A DNA stretch of 64,000 nucleotides from CAVRZJ01 sp964594125 (GCA_964594125.1 CAZQLL010000002.1:164064-228063), one strand, 5' to 3'; shown: positions 27,371 to 36,713, counted from the first letter of the stretch. A program made the numbers and translations. The notes: generated by a model from the letters alone, not told the origin.

Positions 27371-27402
27371 AGCGAGGCCGCCGGTTGCCCGGCGGCCTCG
27401 CT
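27371..27402. terminator. Strong hairpin between convergent genes
   Basis: A perfect 14-bp stem (AGCGAGGCCGCCGG / CCGGCGGCCTCGCT) with loop TTGC, followed by CTCGTTTCCC on the + strand. It lies between the convergent dehydrogenase and glutamate dehydrogenase genes and could stop both. Confidence 0.7.
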
Positions 27403-27425
27403 CTCGTTTCCCGCTTGCGAGGGCC

Positions 27426-27460
27426 CGTGGTTCGGGCCACGAACCACGAGCCGCGAACCG
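27426..27460. repeat. Heptamer array (GGTTCGT family), inverted
   Basis: CGTGGTTCG and CGAACCACG form a 9-bp inverted pair (27426-27448), then further 7-base units (AGCCGCGAACC) continue to 27460, just after the stop of glutamate dehydrogenase. Same unit as in the array at 61007-61227. Confidence 0.6.
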
Positions 27461-27466
27461 CCGCCT

Positions 27467-28750
27467 CTACACCCAGCCCCGCAGCTTCATCGCCTGGCTG
27501 ACGCGGTCGATCGCGACCATGTAGGCCGCGTTGCGCATGTAGACGCTGCGCTTGGTCGCCATGTCGAGCACGGCGTGGAAGGCGCCGGTCATCTTCTGGT
27601 CGAGCTTGGCCAGCACCTCCTCGCGCGACCAGTAGAAGTTCATGTCGTTCTGCACGCCCTCGAAGTACGAGCAGGTGACGCCGCCGGCGTTGCACAGGAA
27701 GTCGGGGATGTCGAACACGCCGCGCTGCTTGAGGACGGCATCGGCCTCGGGGGTGGTCGGGCCGTTGGCGCCCTCGGCGACGATCTTGACGCGCTTGGAC
27801 ACCATGCCGACGGTCTCGGCGGTAAGCACGCCCTCGATCGCGGCCGGGATCAGGACGTCGACGTCCTTCGAGATCCACGCGTTCGCATCCTCGATCAGGT
27901 AGCCGGCCGCCTTCGCCTTCTCCTTGTCGATGGTGCCGTACTGGTCGGTGATCGACATCAGGAAATGGGGGTCGACGCCGTCGTTCTTGGTGTAGGTGTA
28001 GGCGCGCTTGTCGTGGCGGTCCCAGCACCCGACGCACACGACGGTGCCGCCGAGCATCTCGATGAAGCCGATCGCCGCGTACTGCGCTACGTTGCCGAAG
28101 CCGTGGATCGACGCGAGCGTGCCCTTCGGGTTGATGCCGAGGTGCTTCATCGCTTCGCGCACCGTGTAGATCACGCCGAAGCCGGTCGCCTCCGTGCGCC
28201 CGAGCGAGCCGCCGCCGCCGAGCGGTTTGCCGGTGATCACGCCCGGCACATACTCGCCGCGCAGCTTGGAGTACTCGTCCATCATCCAGCCCATCATCTG
28301 CGGGGTTGTGCCTACGTCGGGCGCCGGCACGTCCGTGCGTGGACCGATGTTCTTCCACATCTGGTCGACCCAGCCGCGGCACAGGCGCTCCTTTTCCGCG
28401 GTGGAAAGGGTGGACGGGTCGACGACGATGCCGCCCTTGCCGCCGCCGAGCGGGATGTCGGCCACCGCGCACTTCCACGTCATCCAGGTGGCGAGTGCCC
28501 GCACGGTGTCGATCGTCTCGTAGGCGGCCCAGCGGATGCCGCCCTTGGCGGGACCGCGCGCGTCGTTGTGCTGTACACGGAAGCCGTCGAACACCCGCAG
28601 CGACCCGTCGTCCATGCGCACCGGGATGCGGAAGTGGAACTCCCGCAGGGGCCAGCGCAGCACGGCACGGACGCCGGCGTCGAGGCCGAGCTGGTCGGCG
28701 ACCTCGTCGAACTGCCGCTGCGCCATCTCAAAAGGGTTGATCTGCGCCAT
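27467..28750 (-). CDS. gdhA: Glutamate dehydrogenase
   Basis: 427 residues. Oxidative deamination of glutamate to 2-oxoglutarate (or the reverse), linking nitrogen and carbon metabolism. The substrate-binding and catalytic lysines are in GPAKGGIR (Lys69), TWKCAVADIP (Lys93) and GGGKGGI (Lys105); APDVGT follows. The NAD(P) domain has IHGFGNVAQYAA. The start is the ATG preceded by AAAGGAGAGAGCG, which removes a 34-residue upstream extension of non-coding character. Size fits hexameric small GDHs (GudB/RocG/GdhA group). Coenzyme choice not assigned. Confidence 0.95.
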   Translation of the reverse strand: MAQINPFEMAQRQFDEVADQLGLDAGVRAVLRWPLREFHFRIPVRMDDGSLRVFDGFRVQHNDARGPAKGGIRWAAYETIDTVRALATWMTWKCAVADIPLGGGKGGIVVDPSTLSTAEKERLCRGWVDQMWKNIGPRTDVPAPDVGTTPQMMGWMMDEYSKLRGEYVPGVITGKPLGGGGSLGRTEATGFGVIYTVREAMKHLGINPKGTLASIHGFGNVAQYAAIGFIEMLGGTVVCVGCWDRHDKRAYTYTKNDGVDPHFLMSITDQYGTIDKEKAKAAGYLIEDANAWISKDVDVLIPAAIEGVLTAETVGMVSKRVKIVAEGANGPTTPEADAVLKQRGVFDIPDFLCNAGGVTCSYFEGVQNDMNFYWSREEVLAKLDQKMTGAFHAVLDMATKRSVYMRNAAYMVAIDRVSQAMKLRGWV

Positions 28751-28844
28751 CGCTCTCTCCTTTTCAGCCGCGCCGGACGCGCGGCGTAGCGATCGTTGCC
28801 CGCAGGTGGAGTCGATGTGATGCCGGGCTCCCCCGACTGCGCAC

Positions 28845-28872
28845 GGTATCACGCCCTCCCGGCACTTTGCAA
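28845..28872 (-). promoter_or_regulatory. Possible promoter of glutamate dehydrogenase
   Basis: On the minus strand, TTGCAA (28872-28867), a 16-bp spacer and GATACC (28850-28845) lie about 100 nt before the ATG. The -10 match is weak (ATA core only). Confidence 0.3.
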
Positions 28873-28986
28873 CTACTTTTCACAAGCGTTCGGGAGCTGC
28901 GGCGCCGCCGTCGTCGCCGCGCTCCTGCGCGCCCTTGCCCGGGACGGGGTGACGCGGCTGCGGGCGAGACGCTCCCCCAGCGGCGG

Positions 28987-29039
28987 GTTGACCTGATCCC
29001 GACTCTCACGTGTCAACGTGCCCCCTCCTGCCGTATCCT
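28987..29039 (+). promoter_or_regulatory. Regulatory region of the ECF sigma operon
   Basis: An inverted pair GTTGAC (28987-28992) / GTCAAC (29012-29017), 19 bp apart, precedes TATCCT (29034-29039), which ends 7 nt before the ATG at 29047. No ribosome binding site is present, so a leaderless message is likely. The GTCAAC arm resembles the AAC core of ECF -35 elements, but the spacing to the following CGTA is short (14 bp), so autoregulation is only a possibility. Confidence 0.4.
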
Positions 29040-29046
29040 TCGCGGG

Positions 29047-29634
29047 ATGCCCGAGGACGACTCGATCCTGGTCGCGCGGGTGATGAGGGGCGACGAGACC
29101 GCCTTCAGCACCCTGGTGCGGCGGTACGAGGCGAAGCTGATCGTGTACCTGACGCAGATCGTGAGCGTGCAGGAGGAGGCCCGCGACCTGGTGCAGGAGG
29201 CGTTCATCCGCGTGTGGCGGAACCTCGACCAGTACGACAGCCGGTTCCGCTTCTCGACGTGGCTGTTCCGCATCGCCCACAACTTGGCGATCGACCACCT
29301 GCGGCGGCGCCGCCAGCCGGTGATCTCGCTCGAACGCGGCGAGGACGACGAGGGCGACGAGATGCGGATCGACCCGCCGGACCTCCGTCGCGGCCCGCTC
29401 GGCGATCTCGCCAACCGCGAGCTGGCGGAGGCGCTGCGCCGCGAGATCGCGAAGCTCCCGACGTCGTACCGCGAGCTGGTGGTGCTGCGGCACCTGGTGG
29501 GTCTGGCGTACAACGAGATCGCCGAGCTCAAGAGCCTGCCGCTGGGGACGGTCAAGAACAAACTTTTCCGGGCGCACAGCGTATTACGGGAGTCCCTGGG
29601 GGAGTACCTGGGGCAGGTGGGAGGCCAGCCGTGA
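29047..29634 (+). CDS. ECF RNA polymerase sigma factor (RpoE-like)
   Basis: 195 residues. Region 2 is clear: FSTLVRRYEAKLIVYLTQIV, the ARDLVQEAFIRVWRNL helix and RFSTWLFRIAHNLAIDHLRR for -10 recognition. Region 4 has LPTSYRELVVLRHLVGLAYNEIAE and a helix-turn-helix ending LGTVKNKLFRAHSVLRE. An acidic linker (GEDDEGDEMRID) separates them. It redirects RNA polymerase to stress or envelope promoters. The stop overlaps the GTG of a zinc-finger anti-sigma gene, the usual pairing. The start is 7 nt after a -10 box. Confidence 0.95.
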   Translation: MPEDDSILVARVMRGDETAFSTLVRRYEAKLIVYLTQIVSVQEEARDLVQEAFIRVWRNLDQYDSRFRFSTWLFRIAHNLAIDHLRRRRQPVISLERGEDDEGDEMRIDPPDLRRGPLGDLANRELAEALRREIAKLPTSYRELVVLRHLVGLAYNEIAELKSLPLGTVKNKLFRAHSVLRESLGEYLGQVGGQP

Positions 29635-30140
29635 CCGCCGAATGCGAGGCAGTGCGTCGCGCTCTCGAGGACGACGCGAACGCGGCTCGTCCCGAGCTGG
29701 CGGGCCACCTGGCGGTGTGCCGCGGATGCGCCGCCCACGCCGGTCTGGTGCGGCTGCTGGCGGGGCTGGACCCCGGCGAGGGCGACGAGGCGGCGGCGCG
29801 CCGTCTGGTCGCCGAGCTGCCGATCGCCCGCTGGCAGCTCCGCCGCGCCACGGCGTGGGCGCCGCTCGCGGTCGGCGGGGCTCTGGTGGGCGGCGGCCTG
29901 ATGCTGGCCAGCGGACTGCCGGGCGGCGGCGCGCTCGCAACGCTGCCGTCGGGCCTGTACTCGCTCGCCGCCGCCTCGGTTCTCGACATCGCCGCCGCCG
30001 CCCGCGGCTCGGCCGACGCGGTGCGCGCGCTGGTCGCCGCGGGCGGGTATGCGTCGCTGGCCTGGCTGGCCGGCTCGGCGCTGGCCGGGGCGCTGGCGGT
30101 GCGCGCGCTGCTGCGGCGCGCGGCGCGGGAGCGTGCATGA
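29631..30140 (+). CDS. Zinc-binding membrane anti-sigma factor
   Basis: 169 residues, GTG start overlapping the sigma stop (GTGA). The N-terminus has the ZAS-type zinc motif H26xxxC30xxC33 in GHLAVCRGCAAH with an upstream Cys5, as in anti-sigma domains that clamp ECF factors. After a short soluble stretch come hydrophobic segments (WAPLAVGGALVGGGLMLASG; YASLAWLAGSALAGALAVRA). It should hold the adjacent sigma factor at the membrane until a signal releases it. No protease site is identifiable. The ZAS motif and location are seen; the role is by family. Confidence 0.85.
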   Translation: MTAECEAVRRALEDDANAARPELAGHLAVCRGCAAHAGLVRLLAGLDPGEGDEAAARRLVAELPIARWQLRRATAWAPLAVGGALVGGGLMLASGLPGGGALATLPSGLYSLAAASVLDIAAAARGSADAVRALVAAGGYASLAWLAGSALAGALAVRALLRRAARERA

Positions 30141-30961
30141 CGGCAGCGCTGCTGCTGGCGGCGACGCTGGCAGCGGCACCGGCGCCCCGCCTCGGCGCCG
30201 ACGTGACCATCACCTCGCCGACGCGGGGGCCCGTGGTGGCCGTGCTCGGCGCGCTGCGCGTCGAGTCCGATATCGAGGGCGACGCGATCGCCCTCGGCGG
30301 CGATGTCGTGATCGGGCCGGGGGGCCGCGTCGGCGGCGACGCGGTGGCGGTCGGCGGCGTGGTGCGGGGCGACGGCGTCGCCGCCGGCCGGGTGGTCTCC
30401 GTCGCGTCGTTCGAGTCGGCGGCGCTTGGGCCGTTCGACGACGGTCCGCGGGCGCGCGTCGCCTGGGGGGTGCGGGCGATGCGGGCCGGGGGGTGGCTGG
30501 TGCTGGCCGCGCTGCTGCTCCTGCTGTTCCCGCGCCAGGTGCGGCGCGCTGCCGGGCACCTGCGCGCGATGCCGGCGCGCACGGTCGCCGTGGGGGCGCT
30601 GTCGCTGGCGGTGTGGCTGCTCCTCGTGCTGCTGCTGCTCGCCGCGGCGGCGTCGCGTCTGGGGATCGCGCTGCTGCTCGCCGGCGTCGCCGCGCTGCTC
30701 GCCGCCAAGGTGCTCGGCCTGCTGGCGGTGGCGTGGCTCGTGGGCCACGCCCTGGCGCCGGCGCTCCCGGCGGGGTGGCGCGGCGAGCTGCCGCGGACCG
30801 GCGCCGGCATGCTGCTGCTCGCCGCCGCGGCGCTGCTGCCGGCCGCCGGCCCGCTCGCCTGGGCCGCCGCGAACGTCGCCGGCGTGGGCGCGATCGTCGC
30901 GGCGCTGGCGTCGCCGCGCCGTGCCGCGCCGGCGCTGCCGCCGCCTCCCGCCGCCTCCTGA
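30137..30961 (+). CDS. Membrane protein with bactofilin-like beta-repeat N-terminus
   Basis: 274 residues, ATGA overlap with the anti-sigma gene. A signal-like N-terminus (MTAALLLAATLAAAPAP) precedes residues 20-90 of short Val/Gly beta repeats (VESDIEGDAIALGGDVVIGP, GGRVGGDAVAVGGVVRGDGV), the pattern of polymer-forming (bactofilin-type) beta-helices. Four hydrophobic helices follow (about 116-135, 148-170, 172-195, 225-265) and the tail is Pro/Ala. As the third gene of the sigma/anti-sigma operon it may sense or respond to envelope state. No named family is certain. Confidence 0.7.
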   Translation: MTAALLLAATLAAAPAPRLGADVTITSPTRGPVVAVLGALRVESDIEGDAIALGGDVVIGPGGRVGGDAVAVGGVVRGDGVAAGRVVSVASFESAALGPFDDGPRARVAWGVRAMRAGGWLVLAALLLLLFPRQVRRAAGHLRAMPARTVAVGALSLAVWLLLVLLLLAAAASRLGIALLLAGVAALLAAKVLGLLAVAWLVGHALAPALPAGWRGELPRTGAGMLLLAAAALLPAAGPLAWAAANVAGVGAIVAALASPRRAAPALPPPPAAS

Positions 30962-30997
30962 CGGGATTCGGAGCGCATGCTGCTGGCGCGCACTCGG

Positions 30998-31026
30998 TTG
31001 ACGCGCATGGACGCGATTGGTATGCT
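30998..31026 (+). promoter_or_regulatory. Promoter of the yceD-rpmF-plsX-fab operon
   Basis: TTGACG (30998-31003), a 17-bp spacer and TATGCT (31021-31026). Transcription would start near 31033, leaving a short leader with the ribosome binding site GAGGGGGG before the GTG at 31050. Confidence 0.65.
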
Positions 31027-31049
31027 GATCGACCCCGAGGGGGGATGGT

Positions 31050-31568
31050 GTGCGGCGTCTCGAGCTCTCGCGTGCTGATACCGAGCCTCTGACTTTCCGG
31101 GAGCGAGTGGCGCTCCCGGCGGAGGCGTTGGGGGAGGAGCTGGGCGCCGAAGGCGAGATGACGATCGCGGGGGAGGTGGAGGCGACCGGGCGCGGGTATG
31201 CGCTCACCGCCGAGGTCACCGGGACGGTGCTCCTCCGCTGCGCCCGCTGCCTGCGGGAGTTCGCGGCGCCGATGGCGGAGCGCCTGAGCGTTCGTTTGAT
31301 GCCAGCGGCGCGCGCGCCGCAGGAAGAGGAGACGCAGCTCGGCCGGGACGACCTCGACGTTCGGTTCTACGACGAGCCGGTCGTGGATCTCGCCGAGCTG
31401 GCCGCCGAGCAGGTGGCGCTCGCGGCGCCGATCAAGCCGCTGTGCAGCGAGAGCTGCCTGGGGCTGTGCCCGCGCTGCGGCGCGGACTTGAACCAGGGCA
31501 TGTGCGCATGCCCGCGACCGACGGACCCGCGCTGGACGCCGCTGCAGGACTGGCGCAAGCGCAGTTGA
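31050..31568 (+). CDS. yceD: YceD/DUF177 family protein
   Basis: 172 residues, GTG start after GAGGGGGG. The family is linked to 23S rRNA accumulation and always sits beside rpmF. Seen here: GEVEATGRGYALTAEVTGTVLLRCARCLREF, an acidic stretch and a C-terminal Cys cluster (LCSESCLGLCPRCGADLNQG, then MCACPRP) that should bind zinc. It is 19 nt upstream of rpmF. A good promoter lies at 30998-31026. Confidence 0.85.
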   Translation: MRRLELSRADTEPLTFRERVALPAEALGEELGAEGEMTIAGEVEATGRGYALTAEVTGTVLLRCARCLREFAAPMAERLSVRLMPAARAPQEEETQLGRDDLDVRFYDEPVVDLAELAAEQVALAAPIKPLCSESCLGLCPRCGADLNQGMCACPRPTDPRWTPLQDWRKRS

Positions 31569-31586
31569 GAGAAGTGGAGGCGTACG

Positions 31587-31772
31587 ATGCCCAACCCGAA
31601 ACACCGTCACTCCAAGGCGCGCCGCGACCGTCGCCGCGCCCACGACGCCCTGGCGCAGCCCGCGCAGTCGACGTGCCCCAGTTGCTTCCAGCCGAAGCTG
31701 CCGCACCGCGTGTGCCCGCACTGCGGCATGTACGAGGGCCGGCAGGTCCTGAACGTCGAGGAGATCGTCTGA
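31587..31772 (+). CDS. rpmF: 50S ribosomal protein L32
   Basis: 61 residues. The N-terminus MPNPKHRHSKARRDRRRAHD is characteristic of L32, and a zinc ribbon is formed by C30xxC33 and C43xxC46 (CPSC, CPHC). Ribosome binding site GTGGAGG precedes the ATG. Its position between yceD and plsX is the standard bacterial order. Confidence 0.97.
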   Translation: MPNPKHRHSKARRDRRRAHDALAQPAQSTCPSCFQPKLPHRVCPHCGMYEGRQVLNVEEIV

Positions 31773-31898
31773 GGACCCGTGACGGGCTTGCTGGCGCTCG
31801 AGCGCCGCGCTGCCGGCGATATGGGGGGGGTGAGAGGTCGCCAGGCGGGGAAGCTCGGCAGGCGTGACCCGGTCGCACGCCGCGATCCGGATGCCGCG

Positions 31899-32930
31899 AT
31901 GACATCGCCCGCTGGCGTGGTCGCGCTGGACGCGATGGGCGGCGATCACGCCCCGGCCGCGACCGTCCAGGGCGCGGTCGAGGCGGCCCGGCAGCACGGG
32001 ATCCGCGTCGCGCTGGTGGGGCGCGAGAGCGTCCTCCGCCGCGAGCTCGCGCGCCAGCCGGCGGCGCCGCGGGGCGTCTTCATCGTCGATGCGCCGGAGG
32101 TCGTGACGATGGACGACCAGCCGACCGCGCCGGCGCGCGGCAAGCGCAACTCGTCGCTGGCGGTCGCCGTGCGGATGGTTCGCGACGGCGAGGCGTGCGC
32201 GTGCGTGACGGCGGGCAACACCGGCGCCGCGATGGTCGCCGCGAAGCTGACGCTGGGACCGATCGCCGGCATCGACCGGCCGGCGCTCGCCGCGGTCGTG
32301 CCCGGCATCGACCGGCAGACGCTGGTCGTCGACGTCGGCGCGAACGTCGACTGCAAGGCGCGCAACCTGCTCGAGTTCGCGATCATGGGCCACTTCTACG
32401 CGGAGTCGGTCTTGGGCATCGCGCGCCCGCGGGTGGGGCTGCTGTCGGTCGGCGAGGAAAAGGGGAAGGGCGACCGCTTGACGCAGGAGGCGTACAGCCT
32501 GCTCGCCGGCGCCGGCCTGAACTTCATCGGCAACGTCGAGGGCCGCGACGTCTACGGCGGCACCGTCGACGTGGTGGTGTGCGACGGCTTCGCCGGAAAC
32601 GTGGTGCTCAAGGTGTCGGAAGGGCTCGGCGAGATGGTGTTCTCCCTGCTGAAGCGCGAGGCGCGTCGCTCCCCCCTGTCCGCGGCCGGGTTCCTCCTGG
32701 CGAAGGGCGCGTTCGCCGGGTTCCGCCGGCAGGTCGACTACGCCGAGTACGGCGGCGCGCCGCTGCTGGGCGTGCGCGGCGCGTGCCTGGTCGGGCACGG
32801 CCGCTCGAGCCCGAAGGCGATCCGCAACGCCATCCGCGTGGCACACTCGTATGCCAGTCGCGGCGTGATCCGGCACATCGAGGAGCGCGTCTCGAGGCTC
32901 GCTCCGGCAGCCGCTGGGGAGGGGGGATAG
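31899..32930 (+). CDS. plsX: Phosphate acyltransferase PlsX
   Basis: 343 residues from the ATG at 31899. It converts acyl-ACP to acyl-phosphate for phospholipid synthesis. Start of the fold: GVVALDAMGGDHAPAATVQG. Also seen: RGKRNSSLAVAV, the loop CVTAGNTGAAMVAA, VVDVGANVDCKARNLLEFA and GNVEGRDVYGG, all PlsX signatures. The frame stays open upstream to a GTG at 31779, but that 40-residue extension has no homology-like features. The ATG at 31899 has a weak ribosome binding site, so the start is the uncertain part. fabH follows by 1 nt. Confidence 0.93.
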   Translation: MTSPAGVVALDAMGGDHAPAATVQGAVEAARQHGIRVALVGRESVLRRELARQPAAPRGVFIVDAPEVVTMDDQPTAPARGKRNSSLAVAVRMVRDGEACACVTAGNTGAAMVAAKLTLGPIAGIDRPALAAVVPGIDRQTLVVDVGANVDCKARNLLEFAIMGHFYAESVLGIARPRVGLLSVGEEKGKGDRLTQEAYSLLAGAGLNFIGNVEGRDVYGGTVDVVVCDGFAGNVVLKVSEGLGEMVFSLLKREARRSPLSAAGFLLAKGAFAGFRRQVDYAEYGGAPLLGVRGACLVGHGRSSPKAIRNAIRVAHSYASRGVIRHIEERVSRLAPAAAGEGG

Positions 32931-32931
32931 A

Positions 32932-33930
<999 letters not shown>

Positions 33931-33937
33931 CGTGACG

Positions 33938-34870
33938 ATGGGGAAGATCGCGTTCGTCTTTCCGGGGCAGGGCAGCCAGTTCGCCGGCATGGGCAGGGAC
34001 CTCGCCGCCGCGTTCCCTGCCGCCGCCGAGGTGTTCGAGCGCGCCGACGCGGCGCTCGGCGAGCGGCTCTCCCGCCTGTGCTTCGATGGGCCGGAGGAGC
34101 AGCTCAGACTCACAGCCACCACGCAACCGGCGATCCTGACGGTGTCGCTCGCGGCGTACGCCGTGCTCGCCGCGCACGGGAAGCGCCCCGACGGCGTCGC
34201 CGGCCACTCGCTCGGCGAGTACAGCGCGGTCGGCGCGGCCGGCGGGCTCGGGGTCGAGGACCTCGTGCGCACGGTGCGGCGGCGCGGCGAGCTGATGCAG
34301 GAGGCGGTGCCGGTGGGCGTCGGCGCGATGTCGGCGGTGCTCGGCCCGGCGCCCGACGCGGTGGCGGCGGCGTGCGCGGAGGTGAGCCGACCCGGCGACG
34401 TGGTCGTGGTAGCCAACCGCAACGCGCCGGAGCAGAGCGTGATCGCGGGCCACGCGGGCGCCGTTGCGCGCGCCGGCGAGCTGCTGGCGGCGCGCGGCGC
34501 CAAGCGGGTCGTGCCGCTGCCGGTGTCGGCGCCCTTCCACTCGCCGCTGATGGCGCCGGCGCGCGCCGGGATGACGCCGGTGCTCGAGGCGTTGGCGTTC
34601 GCCGACCTCGCCTGCCCGCTGTACAACAACGCCGACGCGACGCCGGTCGCGAGCGCGGTGGACGTGCGCGCCGGCTTGGTCCGCCAGGTGGACTCGCCGG
34701 TGCGCTGGGTCGAGCTGGTCGAGCGGATGGCCGCCGACGGGTTCGACACCTTCGTCGAGGTCGGGCCCGGGACCGTGCTTTCTGGGCTGATCCGCAGGAT
34801 CGCCCGCGGCGCGACGACCGTGCAGGTCGGCACGGCGGCACAGGTCGAGGCGTACCTCGGAAGAAGCTGA
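33938..34870 (+). CDS. fabD: Malonyl-CoA:ACP transacylase
   Basis: 310 residues from ATG 33938; a GTG at 33932 is an equal alternative. It loads malonate onto ACP. Motifs: FVFPGQGSQFAGMG at the N-terminus, the nucleophile elbow GHSLGEYSA with Ser91, and the catalytic His in SAPFHSPLM. VEVGPGTVLSGLIRRI closes the fold. It continues the fab operon. Nothing unusual. Confidence 0.96.
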   Translation: MGKIAFVFPGQGSQFAGMGRDLAAAFPAAAEVFERADAALGERLSRLCFDGPEEQLRLTATTQPAILTVSLAAYAVLAAHGKRPDGVAGHSLGEYSAVGAAGGLGVEDLVRTVRRRGELMQEAVPVGVGAMSAVLGPAPDAVAAACAEVSRPGDVVVVANRNAPEQSVIAGHAGAVARAGELLAARGAKRVVPLPVSAPFHSPLMAPARAGMTPVLEALAFADLACPLYNNADATPVASAVDVRAGLVRQVDSPVRWVELVERMAADGFDTFVEVGPGTVLSGLIRRIARGATTVQVGTAAQVEAYLGRS

Positions 34871-34893
34871 CATCTGCAACTGGGGAGATCACG

Positions 34894-35640
34894 ATGGCAG
34901 GAACACTCGAAGGCAAGGTGGCGCTGGTGACCGGGGCGGCGACCGGGATCGGGGCGGCGTGCTCGCGCGCCCTGGCGGCCGAGGGGGCGGTGGTGGTGTG
35001 CACCTCGCTGCCCACCGACCCAATCGCGGCGGTGGTGGAGTCGATTACCGCGGCGGACGGGCGGGCGGTCGGCAGGCCGCTTGACGTGACGTCGCCGCAG
35101 GAGGCGGCCGAGGTCGTCGACGCCGTGGCGGCGGAGCTCGGCGGCATCCACATCCTGCTCAACAACGCGGGGATCACCGACGACCAGCTCTTCATGCGCA
35201 TGAAGCCCGAGTCGTGGCGCAGGGTGCTGTCGGTCAACCTCGACGGCGTCTACAACGTCACGCAGCCGGTGGTCAGGCACATGGTCAGGCAGCGGGAGGG
35301 GCGCATCATCTCGATCTCCTCGGTGGTGGGGCTGATGGGCAACGCCGGGCAGGCCAACTACGCCGCCTCGAAGGCCGGGATCATCGGGCTGACCAAGTCG
35401 CTCTCGCGCGAACTCGGCAGCCGGAACATCACCGTCAACGCGATCGCCCCGGGGTTCATCCAGACGCCGATGACCGACAAGCTCAGCGAGGAGCAGCGCA
35501 AGGCGCTGATCGCCAGCATTGCGATCCCGCGCCTCGGCACGCCGGAGGACATCGCCGCGGCCGTGCTCTTCCTCGCCGGTCCGGGCGGCTCGTACATCTC
35601 GGGCGAGGTCCTCAATGTCTCCGGCGGCCTGTACATGTAG
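34894..35640 (+). CDS. fabG: 3-oxoacyl-ACP reductase
   Basis: 248 residues, ATG after GGGGAGA. NADPH-dependent reduction of 3-oxoacyl-ACP. Short-chain dehydrogenase motifs: TGAATGIG (residues 13-20), NNAGI, catalytic Ser142/Ser143 in SISSVVG, and Tyr156/Lys160 in YAASKAG. PGFIQTPMTD and SGEVLNVSGGLYM at the end are typical FabG. It is the last gene of this operon: acpP and fabF, which often follow, are absent. Confidence 0.96.
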   Translation: MAGTLEGKVALVTGAATGIGAACSRALAAEGAVVVCTSLPTDPIAAVVESITAADGRAVGRPLDVTSPQEAAEVVDAVAAELGGIHILLNNAGITDDQLFMRMKPESWRRVLSVNLDGVYNVTQPVVRHMVRQREGRIISISSVVGLMGNAGQANYAASKAGIIGLTKSLSRELGSRNITVNAIAPGFIQTPMTDKLSEEQRKALIASIAIPRLGTPEDIAAAVLFLAGPGGSYISGEVLNVSGGLYM

Positions 35641-35698
35641 CCGGCTGGCGCATGGCGCAGGCCCGCGCACCCGCCGCGCCGCCGGTCCTGCCGTCCCC

Positions 35699-35730
35699 CT
35701 TCGTCCACGCACCACGAACCACGAAACGCG
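35699..35730. repeat. Short heptamer array (CCACGAA family)
   Basis: Units GTCCACG, CACCACG, AACCACG, AAACGCG with 7-base spacing lie in the 245-bp gap between fabG and mutM. The sequence matches the arrays at 27426 and 61163. The rest of the gap has no gene. Confidence 0.5.
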
Positions 35731-35885
35731 GCCCTCAAAGCACCGCGGCGCCGCGTTCGCGGCGCCGGGCGCTTGCTCGAGAAGGAGGAGGAGAGTTTCT
35801 CAGGCCACCCACTTCTACGCACCCCGGCCGGCGTTCGTTTAGCGCTCCCTCCTGGCGGTGTCGGGTGCTGAGCTAACCTGAACAA

Positions 35886-36713
35886 ATGCCTGAGCTTCCC
35901 GAGGTCGAGACGGTGCGGCGGTCGCTCGCGCCGCGGCTCCTCGGCCGGCGCGTCGCCGCTGTCCGCGCCGAGCCGGCGGTGCTGCGCGCCGGGATCCGCC
36001 CGGCCGAGTGGCGCGCGCTTGCGGGCGGCGAGGCGCTCGCGGCGCTGCGCCGGCACGGCAAGTACCTGGTGGCCGAGTTCGGTCCCGCGGCTGCGGTGGT
36101 TCACCTGGGGATGTCCGGACGCCTCGAGCTGCACCCGCCGGAGGCGCCGTGCGAGCGTCACACCCACCTGCGCCTCGCCTTCGAGCACGGGGTCGAGCTG
36201 CGCTTCGTCGACCCGCGGCGGTTCGGGATGGCCGTCGTCCTGCCGGTGCCGGAGCTGCCGGCGTTCGCGCCGCTGGCGGCGCTCGGCGTCGACGCGCTCG
36301 ACGGCGACGTCGAGGCGGCGCTGCTGGCCGCGGCGCCGCGCGCACGGACGCCGGTGCGCTCGTTGCTGCTCGACCAGGGGGTGCTCTCGGGCGTCGGCAA
36401 CATCTACGCCAACGAGGCGCTCGCCCGCGCCGGCATCCACCCGCTGACGCCCGCCGCGAGCCTCTCCCGCGCCCGCCTGCGGCGCCTCGCCGCGGCGTTG
36501 CGGGCGGTGCTCGCCGACGCCCTTGCGGCGGGCGGCACGACGCTCGCGGACGGCGGCTTCGCCGACGCCGAGGGCCGCGGCGGCTACTTCGCGGTCGCGC
36601 TCGCCGTCTACGGGCGCGAGGGCGAGCCGTGCCGTCGCTGCGGCGCGCGGGTCCGCCGCGAGGTCGCGGCCGGGCGCTCGTGCTTTTTCTGCCCGCGCTG
36701 CCAGCGCCGTTGA
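35886..36713 (+). CDS. mutM: Formamidopyrimidine-DNA glycosylase
   Basis: 275 residues. Removes 8-oxoguanine and other oxidised purines. The active N-terminus MPELPEVETVRRSL gives Pro2 and Glu3; Lys59 is in RHGKYL. The helix-two-turn-helix has QGVLSGVGNIYANEAL. The C-terminal zinc finger is C249xxC252...C269xxC272. GRGGYFAVALAVYGREGEPC replaces the usual linker. TAACCT ends 6 nt before the ATG and there is no Shine-Dalgarno sequence, so a leaderless transcript is possible. Confidence 0.96.
   Translation: MPELPEVETVRRSLAPRLLGRRVAAVRAEPAVLRAGIRPAEWRALAGGEALAALRRHGKYLVAEFGPAAAVVHLGMSGRLELHPPEAPCERHTHLRLAFEHGVELRFVDPRRFGMAVVLPVPELPAFAPLAALGVDALDGDVEAALLAAAPRARTPVRSLLLDQGVLSGVGNIYANEALARAGIHPLTPAASLSRARLRRLAAALRAVLADALAAGGTTLADGGFADAEGRGGYFAVALAVYGREGEPCRRCGARVRREVAAGRSCFFCPRCQRR

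Noticed and set aside
28751..28852. Thirty-four-residue N-terminal extension of glutamate dehydrogenase
   Set aside because: The AAAGGAGAGAGCG site directly precedes the internal ATG, and the extension has no family similarity.
29012..29037. Canonical ECF autoregulatory promoter (GTCAAC ... CGTA)
   Set aside because: The spacing of 14 bp is shorter than usual for ECF promoters, so it was kept only as a possible regulatory region.
31779..31898. Forty-residue N-terminal extension of PlsX
   Set aside because: PlsX proteins normally begin near the VALDAMGGD motif; the extension is Arg/Gly-rich and lacks a ribosome binding site.
35641..35885. A hidden acpP gene after fabG
   Set aside because: No short frame with the DSL phosphopantetheine motif exists in this gap on either strand.
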